Assembly (NCBI RefSeq): GCF_001613265.1
Contig: NZ_BDCA01000005.1
Location: 62,001-126,000, forward strand
From: Nocardia vermiculata NBRC 100427
Lineage (GTDB): Bacteria > Actinomycetota > Actinomycetes > Mycobacteriales > Mycobacteriaceae
DNA length: 64,000 nt
Reading direction: 5' to 3'
This document shows positions 9,054 to 18,015 of this stretch, in pieces (within the stretch, counting starts at the first letter, position 1; every line of letters begins with the position of its first letter). The translations under genes and the position numbers were made by a program. The notes under the pieces are model-generated. The model saw nothing but the letters and a program-made list of their open reading frames with translations. It searched no databases and was not told where the DNA came from.

Positions 9054-9472
9054 TGTTGATCAACGTATTGGCGGAATCCGAATCCGACAGCAGGCGAACT
9101 CCGGAGCGAGATCCGCAGCGTGAGACCCAGAATGGAGGCGAGGTCGGCGTGCTCGAAGCCGATAATCGCACGAGCGGCCCCGACGAGCAGCTCACGCCGA
9201 GGCAGTCGGCGGCGGCCATCTTCTCCGCCCGCCTGTCGGACCTGATCGCGGAATCCGTGGTATCCACCGAGGACGGCTCGACGCGCTCGCTCACGCTGTA
9301 TTCCCTCGCCCAGCACCTGGAGCTGGCCTATCCGGACGTACCGGTGTCGCAGTCGGGCCTGTACCGGCTGGTGCACGGTGAGGCGATCCCCCGACTGGAT
9401 CTGATCATCGCCTTGGCGCGGGTTTTCGACGTTCCTCCGGAATACTTCCTGACGGCCGACACCTCTCGCTGA
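9053..9472 (+). CDS. EspR-like HTH transcriptional regulator
   Basis: A 139-residue protein. The first 45 residues are polar and probably disordered. The rest resembles EspR and other short XRE-type regulators: AAIFSARLSDLIAESV, then SLAQHLELAYPDVPVSQSGLYRLVHGEAIPRLDLIIALARVFDVPPEYFL, where the second helix-turn-helix and the P-x-YF end are typical. EspR of M. tuberculosis controls ESX-1 substrates and acts as a nucleoid-associated protein. The annotated GTG shares a base with the eccE stop. A later GTG near 9150 is also possible. Being the last gene of the ESX run suggests autoregulation of the locus (inference). Confidence 0.72.
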   Translation: MLINVLAESESDSRRTPERDPQRETQNGGEVGVLEADNRTSGPDEQLTPRQSAAAIFSARLSDLIAESVVSTEDGSTRSLTLYSLAQHLELAYPDVPVSQSGLYRLVHGEAIPRLDLIIALARVFDVPPEYFLTADTSR

Positions 9473-9550
9473 TCGGCGCCGTGCCGGCCTTCCCCGCGGA
9501 GGGAATAGTGTTGCGGTAGCGCGTGTTCGGCTGGCGATACCATCGCTCAC

Positions 9551-10597
9551 ATGTCCGACCAGGACCCCGCAGATCCCTTCGAACGTCACCGCGGTGCGGT
9601 CCTGGATGCGCTGTTGTCGGAGCCGGGGCTGTCCTCCGAATCGGCGAAAGCCGAGTCCGGCACCGGATCGTCGCTGCCGCCCGGCCCGACCGGGCAGGTG
9701 GCACCGGACGGGCCGACACCCTCCGCGCCGAATGCGACGGCCCGGCCCGCCGGTGGACCGAAGGCCAGCGACCGGATCATGGCGCTGCTCAACGGTGAGT
9801 CACCGGACAAGCCGTCGGGATTGGAGTTCACCTCCGGCTACGCCGATCGCGCCGGTTCCAGGGTGTCGACCGCTGCGGCCGCGGAAGGTTCCGCCACGGC
9901 AGCAGAACCCGAGCAGCCGGCACCCGAGACCAAGCAGTCGCGGGCCGGTCGCGCCGATGTCGCGCAGCAACTGCTGGCGACGGTACGCAAACCCAAGGTC
10001 GCCATCGCTGTCGCGGGTGTCTTGGCCGTGGTGATCGTGTTGTCGCTGATCAGCACGGGCGGCAAAGAGGACGGCAAGGGCCGGGCCGAGGTGGTCACGG
10101 CGGCCGCTGCCGCGCCGTCGTCGGCGGGCCCGGCGCCGTCGGAGAATCTCGCCGCGGGCTCGGCCATCGAGGTGCAATCCGCCGAATCGCAGTGCCCGGC
10201 GGGAGGTACTCCGGGGATGGATGCCTTTTCCGGTCAGGCCGACAAGGCATGGTCGTGCCCACGCGCGTATCGGGTGGATGGGCAGATCCTGACCATAGAC
10301 CTGGGCAAGATCCACCGGATCGATTCGATCGGGATCGTGCCGGGCTGGGACAGTATCGGGGCCGACGGCGCTGATCAGTGGACCAAGTTCCGAACCGTCA
10401 GCCGAGTGTCCTACCGGTTCAACGACCCGGGGATCACTACCTACACCCAGCAGACGATGGACCAGCGAAGCCTCGTGGTGACCGAGATGAGCCCACCGGT
10501 TACCGCCTCCAAGATCACGCTGACGGTGCTGGACTCCTCCGGTGACGCCACGGTCAACACCACCGCTATCTCCTCGATTGTCGTGAACGGCCAGTGA
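9551..10597 (+). CDS. Single-pass membrane protein with discoidin-like C-terminal domain
   Basis: A 348-residue protein with a polar N-terminal region of about 145 residues, a single membrane helix (about residues 150-172, KVAIAVAGVLAVVIVLSLIS), and an extracellular part. The last ~145 residues, from QCPAGGTPGMDAFSGQADKAW through LTIDLGKIHRIDSIGIVPGWD to TKFRTVSRVSYRF, look like the actinobacterial discoidin/F5-8C-like fold, whose ligands are usually glycans. The stop overlaps the next gene (GTGA), so the two are probably one unit. Such domains are found next to zinc-ribbon proteins in actinobacteria. No precise function is known to me. Confidence 0.62.
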   Translation: MSDQDPADPFERHRGAVLDALLSEPGLSSESAKAESGTGSSLPPGPTGQVAPDGPTPSAPNATARPAGGPKASDRIMALLNGESPDKPSGLEFTSGYADRAGSRVSTAAAAEGSATAAEPEQPAPETKQSRAGRADVAQQLLATVRKPKVAIAVAGVLAVVIVLSLISTGGKEDGKGRAEVVTAAAAAPSSAGPAPSENLAAGSAIEVQSAESQCPAGGTPGMDAFSGQADKAWSCPRAYRVDGQILTIDLGKIHRIDSIGIVPGWDSIGADGADQWTKFRTVSRVSYRFNDPGITTYTQQTMDQRSLVVTEMSPPVTASKITLTVLDSSGDATVNTTAISSIVVNGQ

Positions 10598-11313
10598 ATT
10601 CACCGCATCAAACCTGCGAGTACTGTTCCCACCGCAACGACGGTGCACAATCTCGATGTCTGCATTGCGGAGCTCCGTTGCGCGCACTCGGCACCGTGAT
10701 CGAGGGGCTGGGGAAGGCGGCGGCCGGGGTAGCGCCGGTCATCGTCGGGGCCGAGCGACTCGTCGGCGGGCTGGAGAAGGCTGCCGGTGATGCCGAGAAG
10801 TCGGCCGAAGACACCAAAAAGGAAGCGAGCAAGTCGTTTCCGGCCTGGCAGTGGAAGGCCGCGCTGGCGGGCATCGCCGCCATGGTGGTGCTGGCGGTGC
10901 TCATCCTGCGCTCCTGTTCGGTCGATGCACCGGCGATCGGTGATCTCACTCCGGTGGATACTCTGCCCGAGCTGATGCGTGCGGTTTCGACCTGTCATGA
11001 GGCGCCGGACGGGGAGGCCGACGTGTGCGTCGTCGCGGCGGACGACCCGTTGTTGTCCGGTGGTATCACCGGTGGCGGGGCGCTGACCTTCACTGTGCGG
11101 CATGACCCGCCGGACAGTATCGGCGCCACCATCGGCCGGTGGCGGTCCTCGGGTGGGGCGATCGTCTCCGACGGTACTGCCTTCGTGGCGATCGGCCCCG
11201 CGGTTACCGTCTGGTATGCCGATCGCCATTCGGGTCTTCGGCTGGAGACGAGTAGTTTCGCCAATCGTGCAGGCGCGCAGACATTTTTGTTCCGATCAGG
11301 TTTGGTTCGCTGA
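10594..11313 (+). CDS. Zinc-ribbon single-pass membrane protein
   Basis: A 239-residue protein with an N-terminal treble-clef type zinc ribbon (CEYC ... RCLHC, C-x2-C-x11-C-x2-C), a charged helical region (AAGDAEKSAEDTKKEASK) and one membrane helix near residues 88-106, followed by an extracellular domain with two Cys (STCHEAPDGEADVCVV). Zinc ribbons of this kind occur at the cytoplasmic end of small actinobacterial membrane sensors. It starts with GTG overlapping the stop of the discoidin-like gene. Function unknown. Confidence 0.62.
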   Translation: MNSPHQTCEYCSHRNDGAQSRCLHCGAPLRALGTVIEGLGKAAAGVAPVIVGAERLVGGLEKAAGDAEKSAEDTKKEASKSFPAWQWKAALAGIAAMVVLAVLILRSCSVDAPAIGDLTPVDTLPELMRAVSTCHEAPDGEADVCVVAADDPLLSGGITGGGALTFTVRHDPPDSIGATIGRWRSSGGAIVSDGTAFVAIGPAVTVWYADRHSGLRLETSSFANRAGAQTFLFRSGLVR

Positions 11314-11351
11314 GAAGCCGGTCGCGCCGCATTTTTCTTGTTACACTGAAC

Positions 11352-11377
11352 AACGTACCGCTAAATAACGGCACATT
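11352..11377 (+). promoter_or_regulatory. Palindromic operator, site A (gdh)
   Basis: Imperfect 26-bp palindrome with arms AACGTACCGC and ACGGCACATT around a 6-bp AT-rich spacer, 53 nt before the gdh start. Three more copies occur at 17949, 23476 and 29128. The size and spacing suit a TetR-type dimer or dimer pair. Confidence 0.6.
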
Positions 11378-11430
11378 CCGACCGCACGAGGTGCGGCAAT
11401 CCGATTCCGATCGCGGGAAGGCACGGGTCG

Positions 11431-14400
11431 ATGGTGGCTACAACCCAGCAGACGATTTCATGGAAGAGGTTCCGTGATGATCCGACGGATCTGGAGGCGG
11501 TGTACTTCCGGTGGATCCAGCCGGGTGCCGCGGCACCGACGATCACCGGGCGCGCCGAGCAGATCTTCCGGCATCATCTCGAGCTGGCTTCGGTACGACA
11601 GCCCGGTAAGGCGCTGACCAGGCTGTATCGGTCCGACGACGGGAGCGGGCTGGGTCCCGCACTGCAGATCGTCAACGACGATATGTTGCTGCTGGTCGAC
11701 TCGCTGACCGCAGCGCTGCAACGGCTGGGCGCCACCGTCACCGAGGTCGTGCATCCGGTCTTCGACGTGCTACGTGATCGCCGTGGCCGGCTACGCGCCA
11801 TCGCTCCGATCGAGAAAATGGATCCCGCACAACCACATTCGGGCGCATCGAGCACGGGTGGCGGGAACGTGGTCACCGAGTCGTGGATCCATGTGCAGCT
11901 GGATGCGCAGGATTCCGACGAGGTCCTGGCTCGGATCGAGGGGGCACTGCCACCGCTGCTCGCCGAGATCCGTCAGGTCGACCGCGACACCGACGCGATG
12001 AACCACACCATGGGCTCGCTCTCCGCACGCCTGGACCTGGCGCCACCGCGATCGGAAGCCTCGGACTGTGCGCAACTGCTGCGTTGGCTGGGTGCCGGGC
12101 ACTTCACTCCGTTGGGGTACGGCTACTACCGAGTCCACAACAACGTCGGTGGCCCTGAACCGCAACAGGTTTCGGGCACCGGACTGGGCGTGCTGCGCAA
12201 GGGGTCCGGGGTGGACGTCGGGGCGCTCGGCTCGGAGCGGATGCTGCGGCTGTCCAACGGATCACTGGATTCGCTGCTGCCGGGCTCTCCGGACGTCTAC
12301 GTGGTCAGCGTGGCCGACTACGGCGCCGAAACCATGCCGTCGGCGGCGGGAACCGTGGTGGGCGAACACGTTTTCGTCGGCACCTTCACCGTCAGTGGAC
12401 TGCACGAGAACATCCTCGATATCCCGGTCATCTCCCGCCGTGTCCATCAGGTGATCGAATGGGCCGGTCTCACCCTCAACTCGCACTCCGGGCAGGCGCT
12501 GCTGGAGATGCTGCAGACCTTCCCGCGGGTGGAGCTGTTCTCCACCGATGCCCGCCGGCTGTTCGAAACCGTCTCCGCCGTAATGAATCTAGGTCTGCGA
12601 CGCCAGATTCGGCTGTTCCTGCGCCGCGATCCGGGCAGTAACGCCGTCTACTGCCTGGTGTATCTACCGCGTGACCGCTACTCCTCCGAGATTCGCCGGC
12701 GGATGCACGAGCTCCTGCGGCGGGAATTCGACGCCGAACAGATCTCGTACTCCGCGCGGGTCACCGAGTCCGAACTGGCGGTTGTCTACTTCACCGTCCA
12801 CCGCCGCGCCGAAGCCCCGGCACCGGACGTCACCGACACCAACCGGGAACGTATCCAGGAGTTGCTGTTCGCGACGACCCGCGGCTGGAGTGATCGACTG
12901 GTCACCGCGGCAGCGGGCCTGGCCGACCTGCCGGCCGCCGTCGTCGCCGAGTACGCCACCGCCTTTCCCGCGACCTATCGACAGGAATACGAGCCCGAAC
13001 GCGGGCTCGAGGACCTGCGACGGCTGCAACGGCTCGACGACGGCGGTATCGACACCGATCTCTATCGGGAGCCCGATGCCGCGCCGGGGGAGTGGCGATT
13101 CACCCTCTACGTCGCGGGCGCGGAGGTCTCGCTGAGCCGGGTACTCCCGGTCCTGCACAGCCTGGGGGTGGAGGTGGTGGAGGAAAAGCCGTACCGCCTC
13201 GAACTGCCGGGTACCGGTACCCGCTGGATCTACGATTTCGGTCTGCGGGTGCCGGCCGCGGCGCTCGCGGAGTGGGACGGTGCCGCCGAACTGGATCGGC
13301 CGGCCGACCTGGACGCCCTGCCCGCGACCAGTGTCCGCAAACGGATCCCCGAAGCGGTGGCCGCCATGTGGTTCGGCGACTGCGAGGTCGACGGGCTCAA
13401 CGAGCTGGTGCTGCGGGCCGGGCTGCACTGGCGGCAGATCGCCGTGCTGCGCGCCTATGCGAAGTATCTGCAGCAGGCGGGATTCGCCTACACCTTCGCC
13501 AATATCACCAGGGTGCTGCTGACCCATCCCGGCACCGCGCGCTCGTTCAGTGAATTGTTCGACGCCTACTTCGATCCCGAACACCTCGGGCCGGTGGCCT
13601 CGGCTCGGGCGGCCGGTATCGCCGCCACATTGCAGGACGAAATCGACGCCGTGGTCAGCCTGGACACCGATCGTATTCTGCGCGCCGTGCTCGGGTTGAT
13701 TACTGCGACGTTGCGTACCAACTACTTCCGCCGCGACGAGCAGGGCAACCCACGGGCGCACCTGTCGTTCAAATTCGACCCGCACGCGATTGCGGAGCTG
13801 CCGCGGCCACGGCCGCAGTTCGAGATTTTCGTGTATTCGCCGCGGGTGGAGGGTGTGCATCTGCGTTTCGGTGCGGTGGCTCGTGGTGGTTTGCGGTGGT
13901 CGGATCGGTTGGAGGATTTCCGGACCGAGGTGTTGGGTCTGGTGAAGGCGCAGGCGGTGAAGAATGCGGTGATCGTGCCGGTGGGTGCGAAGGGTGGTTT
14001 CGTGGTGAAGCGGCCACCGGCCGCCACCGGAGACGCAGCCGTCGATCGCCAGGCGATGCACGCGGAGGGAACCGCCTGCTACCGCACCTTCATCTCCGGG
14101 CTACTGGATCTGACCGACAACGTCGACCACACCACCGGTGCGGTGGTGCCGCCCGCACAGGTCGCGCGCCGCGACGGCGACGACACTTATCTGGTGGTTG
14201 CTGCCGACAAGGGGACCGCGACGTTCTCCGATATCGCCAATGAGGTGGCGGGGGAATACGGTTTCTGGTTGGGGGATGCGTTCGCGTCGGGTGGTTCGGC
14301 GGGGTATGACCACAAGGCGATGGGGATTACGGCTCGTGGTGCGTGGGAGAGTGTGCGTCGGCATTTTGCGGAGATGAATGTGGATGTGCAGTCGGAGGAG

Positions 14401-16326
14401 TTCACGGTTGCGGGTGTGGGGGATATGTCGGGGGATGTGTTCGGTAACGGGATGTTGTTGTCGGAGCATATTCGGTTGGTGGCGGCGTTCGATCATCGTC
14501 ATATTTTTATTGATCCGGATCCGGTGGCGGCGTCGTCGTTTGTGGAGCGGAAGCGGTTGTTCGGGTTGGCGCGGTCGTCGTGGGCGGATTACGACTCGTC
14601 GTTGATCAGCAAGGGCGGCGGCGTCTTCGACCGGTCCGCCAAGGCCATCACGGTCACCCCGCAGATCCGTGCGGCCCTGCGGCTGGATCCCGGCGTCGGC
14701 ACGCTGTCGCCGCCGGAGATGATCCGCGCGATTCTGCTGGCCCCGGTCGATCTGCTGTGGAACGGCGGCATCGGCACCTACATCAAGGCGAGTTCGGAAT
14801 CGCATGCCGATGTCGGCGACAAGTCCAACGATGCGGTGCGGGTGGATGCGGACCTGCTGCGGGCCAAGGTGGTCGGCGAGGGAGGCAACCTGGGCGCTAC
14901 GGCGCTCGGACGGATCGAATTCTGTCGCGGCGGTGGCCGGATGAACACCGATGCTCTGGACAACTCCGCCGGCGTGGACTGCTCGGATCACGAGGTGAAC
15001 ATCAAGGTTCTGCTGGGCGCCGCCATCTCGGCCGGTGAACTCGCCGAGGGCGATCGCAATGCGTTGCTGGCGGAGATGACCGACGAGGTTGCCGCTCTCG
15101 TGCTCCGGGACAACATCTCGCAGAACTTCCGGATGGGGTTGTCGCGCTCGCATGCGGCCGCCATGGTCGGCGTGCATCGGCGCCTGATCACGGAGCTGGA
15201 GACCAGGCGAGGGGTGGACCGGCGGCTGGAGGCACTGCCCACGGATGCCGAACTGGAACGTCGCACCGCCGCGGGCACCGGGCTGTCCTCCCCGGAGCTG
15301 GCGAATCTGCTGGCGCACGTGAAGTTGTCGCTCAAGGCCGACCTGCTCGCCGGCGACCTGCTCGACAGCCCCGCCTTCGAGGCGTTGCTCGCGGGATACT
15401 TCCCGACGCCGCTGCGGGAGCGATTCGGTGCCGGCATCGGGCGCCATCCGCTGCGCCGCGAGATCGTGGCCACGATGGTGGTGAACGATATGGTCGACTA
15501 CGGCGGCACCACCTACGCCTTCCGGCTGGCCGAGGAGGCGGGTGCGACCACCGATGACGCCGTGCGCGCCTTCGTGGCAGCGGTCGAGATATTCGATCTG
15601 AACACGCTGTGGGATCGCATCCGCACCACGCCGATGCCGGCCGCCGCGCGCAACGCCCTCGAACTCGAAACCACCCGCACGCTCGACCGGGCGGCGCGCT
15701 GGCTGCTGAACAACCGGCCCCAGCCGATCGCGGTCGGGGCGGGCATCGCGCGCTACCGCGACGGTGTGCGGGCCCTGGCCGGGCGTGTTCCGGGGTGGCG
15801 GCCCGATGTGTTGACCGGTACGGCCGGAATCCGGGTCGAGAATGCCGTTGCACTCGGTGCGCCGAAAGAACTTGCGGAAGCGGCATTCCTGCTCATCCAC
15901 CACTTCCCGCTGCTGGATGTGCTCGATATCGCCGACATCTGCGAACGTGATGCCGAGGAGGCCGCCGAGCTGTACTACGCGCTCGACGCCCACCTGGACA
16001 TCCAGCGATTGCTGTCGGCGGTCGGAGGCCTGGAACGCGGTGGCAGGTGGCAAACCCTGGCGCGGCTGGCCGTGCGCGAGGATCTCTACGATTCGCTGCG
16101 CTCACTCACCGCGGACGTGCTGACCACCACCGAACCGGTCGACAACCCCGCGGAGAAGATCGCCTACTGGGAGTCGACCAACCGTTCCCGCCTCGGCCGC
16201 GCCCGCGCGGCGTTGCTGGAGATCTTCTCCTCCGAAACACACGACCTGGCGACGCTGTCGGTAGCCGCCCGCCAGGTCCGCAGCATGGTCGGCAGCGCCG
16301 AAACGACGGCGACGGTGCCCAGCTGA
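11431..16326 (+). CDS. gdh: NAD-specific glutamate dehydrogenase, 180-kDa class
   Basis: A 1631-residue enzyme of the large (L_180) glutamate dehydrogenase family, which oxidatively deaminates glutamate to 2-oxoglutarate and ammonia with NAD. The N-terminal ~700 residues are the regulatory region. The catalytic part holds GGLRWSDRLEDFRTEVLGLVKAQAVKNAVIVPVGAKGGFV (near residues 815-855), GNGMLLSEHIRLVAAFDHRHIFIDPDP and NGGIGTYIKASSE, all diagnostic. Length matches the family. The ATG is preceded by GGGAAGG. In mycobacteria the enzyme is controlled by GarA, the substrate of PknG, and pknG lies 3.4 kb downstream here. Regulation probably involves the palindrome 53 nt upstream. Codon use changes abruptly in about 13830-14010 and 14230-14590, where codons end in G or T instead of C. 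Confidence 0.95.
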   Translation: MVATTQQTISWKRFRDDPTDLEAVYFRWIQPGAAAPTITGRAEQIFRHHLELASVRQPGKALTRLYRSDDGSGLGPALQIVNDDMLLLVDSLTAALQRLGATVTEVVHPVFDVLRDRRGRLRAIAPIEKMDPAQPHSGASSTGGGNVVTESWIHVQLDAQDSDEVLARIEGALPPLLAEIRQVDRDTDAMNHTMGSLSARLDLAPPRSEASDCAQLLRWLGAGHFTPLGYGYYRVHNNVGGPEPQQVSGTGLGVLRKGSGVDVGALGSERMLRLSNGSLDSLLPGSPDVYVVSVADYGAETMPSAAGTVVGEHVFVGTFTVSGLHENILDIPVISRRVHQVIEWAGLTLNSHSGQALLEMLQTFPRVELFSTDARRLFETVSAVMNLGLRRQIRLFLRRDPGSNAVYCLVYLPRDRYSSEIRRRMHELLRREFDAEQISYSARVTESELAVVYFTVHRRAEAPAPDVTDTNRERIQELLFATTRGWSDRLVTAAAGLADLPAAVVAEYATAFPATYRQEYEPERGLEDLRRLQRLDDGGIDTDLYREPDAAPGEWRFTLYVAGAEVSLSRVLPVLHSLGVEVVEEKPYRLELPGTGTRWIYDFGLRVPAAALAEWDGAAELDRPADLDALPATSVRKRIPEAVAAMWFGDCEVDGLNELVLRAGLHWRQIAVLRAYAKYLQQAGFAYTFANITRVLLTHPGTARSFSELFDAYFDPEHLGPVASARAAGIAATLQDEIDAVVSLDTDRILRAVLGLITATLRTNYFRRDEQGNPRAHLSFKFDPHAIAELPRPRPQFEIFVYSPRVEGVHLRFGAVARGGLRWSDRLEDFRTEVLGLVKAQAVKNAVIVPVGAKGGFVVKRPPAATGDAAVDRQAMHAEGTACYRTFISGLLDLTDNVDHTTGAVVPPAQVARRDGDDTYLVVAADKGTATFSDIANEVAGEYGFWLGDAFASGGSAGYDHKAMGITARGAWESVRRHFAEMNVDVQSEEFTVAGVGDMSGDVFGNGMLLSEHIRLVAAFDHRHIFIDPDPVAASSFVERKRLFGLARSSWADYDSSLISKGGGVFDRSAKAITVTPQIRAALRLDPGVGTLSPPEMIRAILLAPVDLLWNGGIGTYIKASSESHADVGDKSNDAVRVDADLLRAKVVGEGGNLGATALGRIEFCRGGGRMNTDALDNSAGVDCSDHEVNIKVLLGAAISAGELAEGDRNALLAEMTDEVAALVLRDNISQNFRMGLSRSHAAAMVGVHRRLITELETRRGVDRRLEALPTDAELERRTAAGTGLSSPELANLLAHVKLSLKADLLAGDLLDSPAFEALLAGYFPTPLRERFGAGIGRHPLRREIVATMVVNDMVDYGGTTYAFRLAEEAGATTDDAVRAFVAAVEIFDLNTLWDRIRTTPMPAAARNALELETTRTLDRAARWLLNNRPQPIAVGAGIARYRDGVRALAGRVPGWRPDVLTGTAGIRVENAVALGAPKELAEAAFLLIHHFPLLDVLDIADICERDAEEAAELYYALDAHLDIQRLLSAVGGLERGGRWQTLARLAVREDLYDSLRSLTADVLTTTEPVDNPAEKIAYWESTNRSRLGRARAALLEIFSSETHDLATLSVAARQVRSMVGSAETTATVPS

Positions 16327-16335
16327 CCTGCCGGT

Positions 16336-16375
16336 GGGTTCGGATGTGCCGACTGGGACCGGCCCATCCGAACCC
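16336..16375 (+). terminator. Hairpin after gdh, first
   Basis: Perfect 11-bp stem, GGGTTCGGATG at 16336-16346 and its complement at 16365-16375, starting ten bases after the gdh stop. No T-run follows, which is common for high-GC actinobacterial terminators. Confidence 0.6.
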
Positions 16376-16390
16376 GCTCCGGACATCGCA

Positions 16391-16428
16391 CGATGCCGCA
16401 CGCCCGGTCGTCCCGGCGTGCGGCATCG
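16391..16428. terminator. Hairpin between gdh and the SPFH gene, second
   Basis: Perfect 14-bp stem, CGATGCCGCACGCC at 16391-16404 with its complement at 16415-16428 and a 10-nt loop. It lies between two convergent genes and could serve both. Remaining bases to 16575 show nothing further. Confidence 0.65.
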
Positions 16429-16575
16429 CCGTATCTCGACGCAGTCCGGTATTCCGCCTCGGCCGATATCGTGTTCGTGCCGTCCGCCCCGCGGACTACA
16501 CCCCGGAATGCCCGGGCGGTAGCCGTCGGCACCCGCCGTCGTGGAGCAATGCGGCCTGACGTCCGGCGGCGCCGG

Positions 16576-17832
16576 CTACGGACCGGCGGGTGTACCGCAG
16601 GCTCCGCAGAATCGGGCCGCGGGCACCAACTCATCTCCGCATGCCGTGCAGTGGCGTGGTTCGGCCGGCAGCCGCGTCCCGCAGTGCATACAGAAGCGTG
16701 CCTGCGCCGGATTCTCGTTGCCGCACGACGAGCACGTCGTGTCCGCCGGTGGACGGGAGGGTGCCGCCCCGGGCTGGGGTGTGGAGCGCGCGGGATCAGC
16801 GCCGCCCGCGGGTGCCGCGCCGGGTTTGCCCGACGTGGGCGCGTCGGCCGCGGCGGGTCGCTCGACCGGTGGCGGGCCCGCAGTATCCGAGCGCGTCGCG
16901 GCGGGGAGCTGTGCCGGCTGCTGCTGTGTCCCGAAGAGATTCGCCGGTGATTGCGGGGCCGGCGGCTGCGGGGCCCAGTGTGGCATCGGCTGTCCGTTCG
17001 TGTTCAGTGCGTTGAGACCCAGTGCGGCGCCGAGGAATCCACCTTCTGATCCGCCGTGCGACTGCGCCATACCCGCACCGGCGCCCAGCGCCATCTCGCC
17101 CGCCGCGTAGCGCTGGAAGTCTCCGGCGAGCCGAATGTAGGTGACGTCCTTGGCCAGTCGCTTGAGCCGCTCTGCGTCCTCCGGTGCGAGCGTGATGTCG
17201 AAATTTCCCATCCGCGAAATTCGCAGCCCGTATTCGTAGAGCGCGAGGTTGGTGCGCCGGATGACTTCGGTCTCGACGGACTGCAACTGCGCCGACAGGC
17301 CGAGCACCTGCCAGCTGCCCTCCGAAATGCCGTGTGACACGGCCATCTTCATCGACTTGAGCAGCAGGTCCGCACACCAGGACTGAACTGCGGCAGGATC
17401 TGTGAGATCGGTGGTACCGACGAGGGAGGTGAGCAGTTGTGCGGGGTCACGGATCGCCAGGGAGAATTCGCCGAAGGCGCGCAGTGTCACCACCTGCTCG
17501 CTGACCGGGTCGACGATATCGTCGAGCCGGCCGCCGAATTTGACGCCCGAGAACTCGCGGGTGGATACGAAATACAGTTCGGCCCGATAGAAGTTGTTCC
17601 CGGTGACCGTATCGACCAGGGCGCCGAGCACCGGCAGTTCGTCGGCGTCGACGCGATGCCGCCCGGGCCCCATCGAGGTGACGACCAGCCCGGATTTGAT
17701 GAACAGCGCGATCTGGTCGGTATTGACGATGACCCGGCTGAAGCGGCGGATGTTGAGGTCGGGCCACTTGTAGACGAGCTGGTCTTTCCGGTTGTCCGGT
17801 ACGACGATGAATTCCCGTTCGAACCAGGCCAT
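16576..17832 (-). CDS. SPFH-domain protein with double C-terminal zinc ribbon
   Basis: A 418-residue protein. Residues about 1-245 are an SPFH/band-7-like (virion core protein-like) domain: MAWFEREFIVVPDNRKDQLVYKWPD, GRHRVDADELPVLGALVDTVTGNN, LRAFGEFSLAIRDPAQLLTSLVG, and NLALYEYGLRISRMGNFDI. A Pro/Ala-rich linker follows, then two zinc ribbons near the C-terminus (CSSCGNENPAQARFCMHCG and CTACGDELVPAARFCGACG). Related proteins occur beside membrane-stress and TerD-type genes and probably assemble as oligomers on membranes (family knowledge, weak). It is divergent from the ansP-like gene, and the shared 183-bp gap contains palindrome site B. Confidence 0.78.
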   Translation of the reverse strand: MAWFEREFIVVPDNRKDQLVYKWPDLNIRRFSRVIVNTDQIALFIKSGLVVTSMGPGRHRVDADELPVLGALVDTVTGNNFYRAELYFVSTREFSGVKFGGRLDDIVDPVSEQVVTLRAFGEFSLAIRDPAQLLTSLVGTTDLTDPAAVQSWCADLLLKSMKMAVSHGISEGSWQVLGLSAQLQSVETEVIRRTNLALYEYGLRISRMGNFDITLAPEDAERLKRLAKDVTYIRLAGDFQRYAAGEMALGAGAGMAQSHGGSEGGFLGAALGLNALNTNGQPMPHWAPQPPAPQSPANLFGTQQQPAQLPAATRSDTAGPPPVERPAAADAPTSGKPGAAPAGGADPARSTPQPGAAPSRPPADTTCSSCGNENPAQARFCMHCGTRLPAEPRHCTACGDELVPAARFCGACGTPAGP

Positions 17833-17948
17833 ATGTCCGCCCTCCCTGGCGTGGTTGCCGCTCTATCGTGCCGATACCTAGCGGTACGTTTCGGGACAAA
17901 GTATCGACACGTGCATTTCTGCTGTGTTACAACGTATCCCACCTATTG

Positions 17949-17974
17949 AACGTGCCGTTGAATGACGGTACATT
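17949..17974 (+). promoter_or_regulatory. Palindromic operator, site B (permease)
   Basis: Arms AACGTGCCGT and ACGGTACATT with 6-bp spacer TGAATG, 41 nt before the permease start. It is the best copy of the four-site motif. A TTGAAT inside it followed 17 nt later by an AGATAT-like hexamer could be a promoter that the palindrome overlaps. It also lies 116 nt before the divergent SPFH gene. Confidence 0.65.
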
Positions 17975-18015
17975 GACCATAGATATGATCGCCGTCACCT
18001 GAAAGGTCCTCCGCT

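Noticed and set aside
11340..11380. GlnR box before gdh
   Set aside because: GTTAC is present but not followed by the expected G-x-AAC at 6-bp spacing; the palindrome is a better explanation.
14101..16053. 650-residue antisense frame inside gdh
   Set aside because: Long open frames opposite GC-rich genes are common; product is Arg/His/Gln-rich with no domain, and gdh on the other strand is certain.
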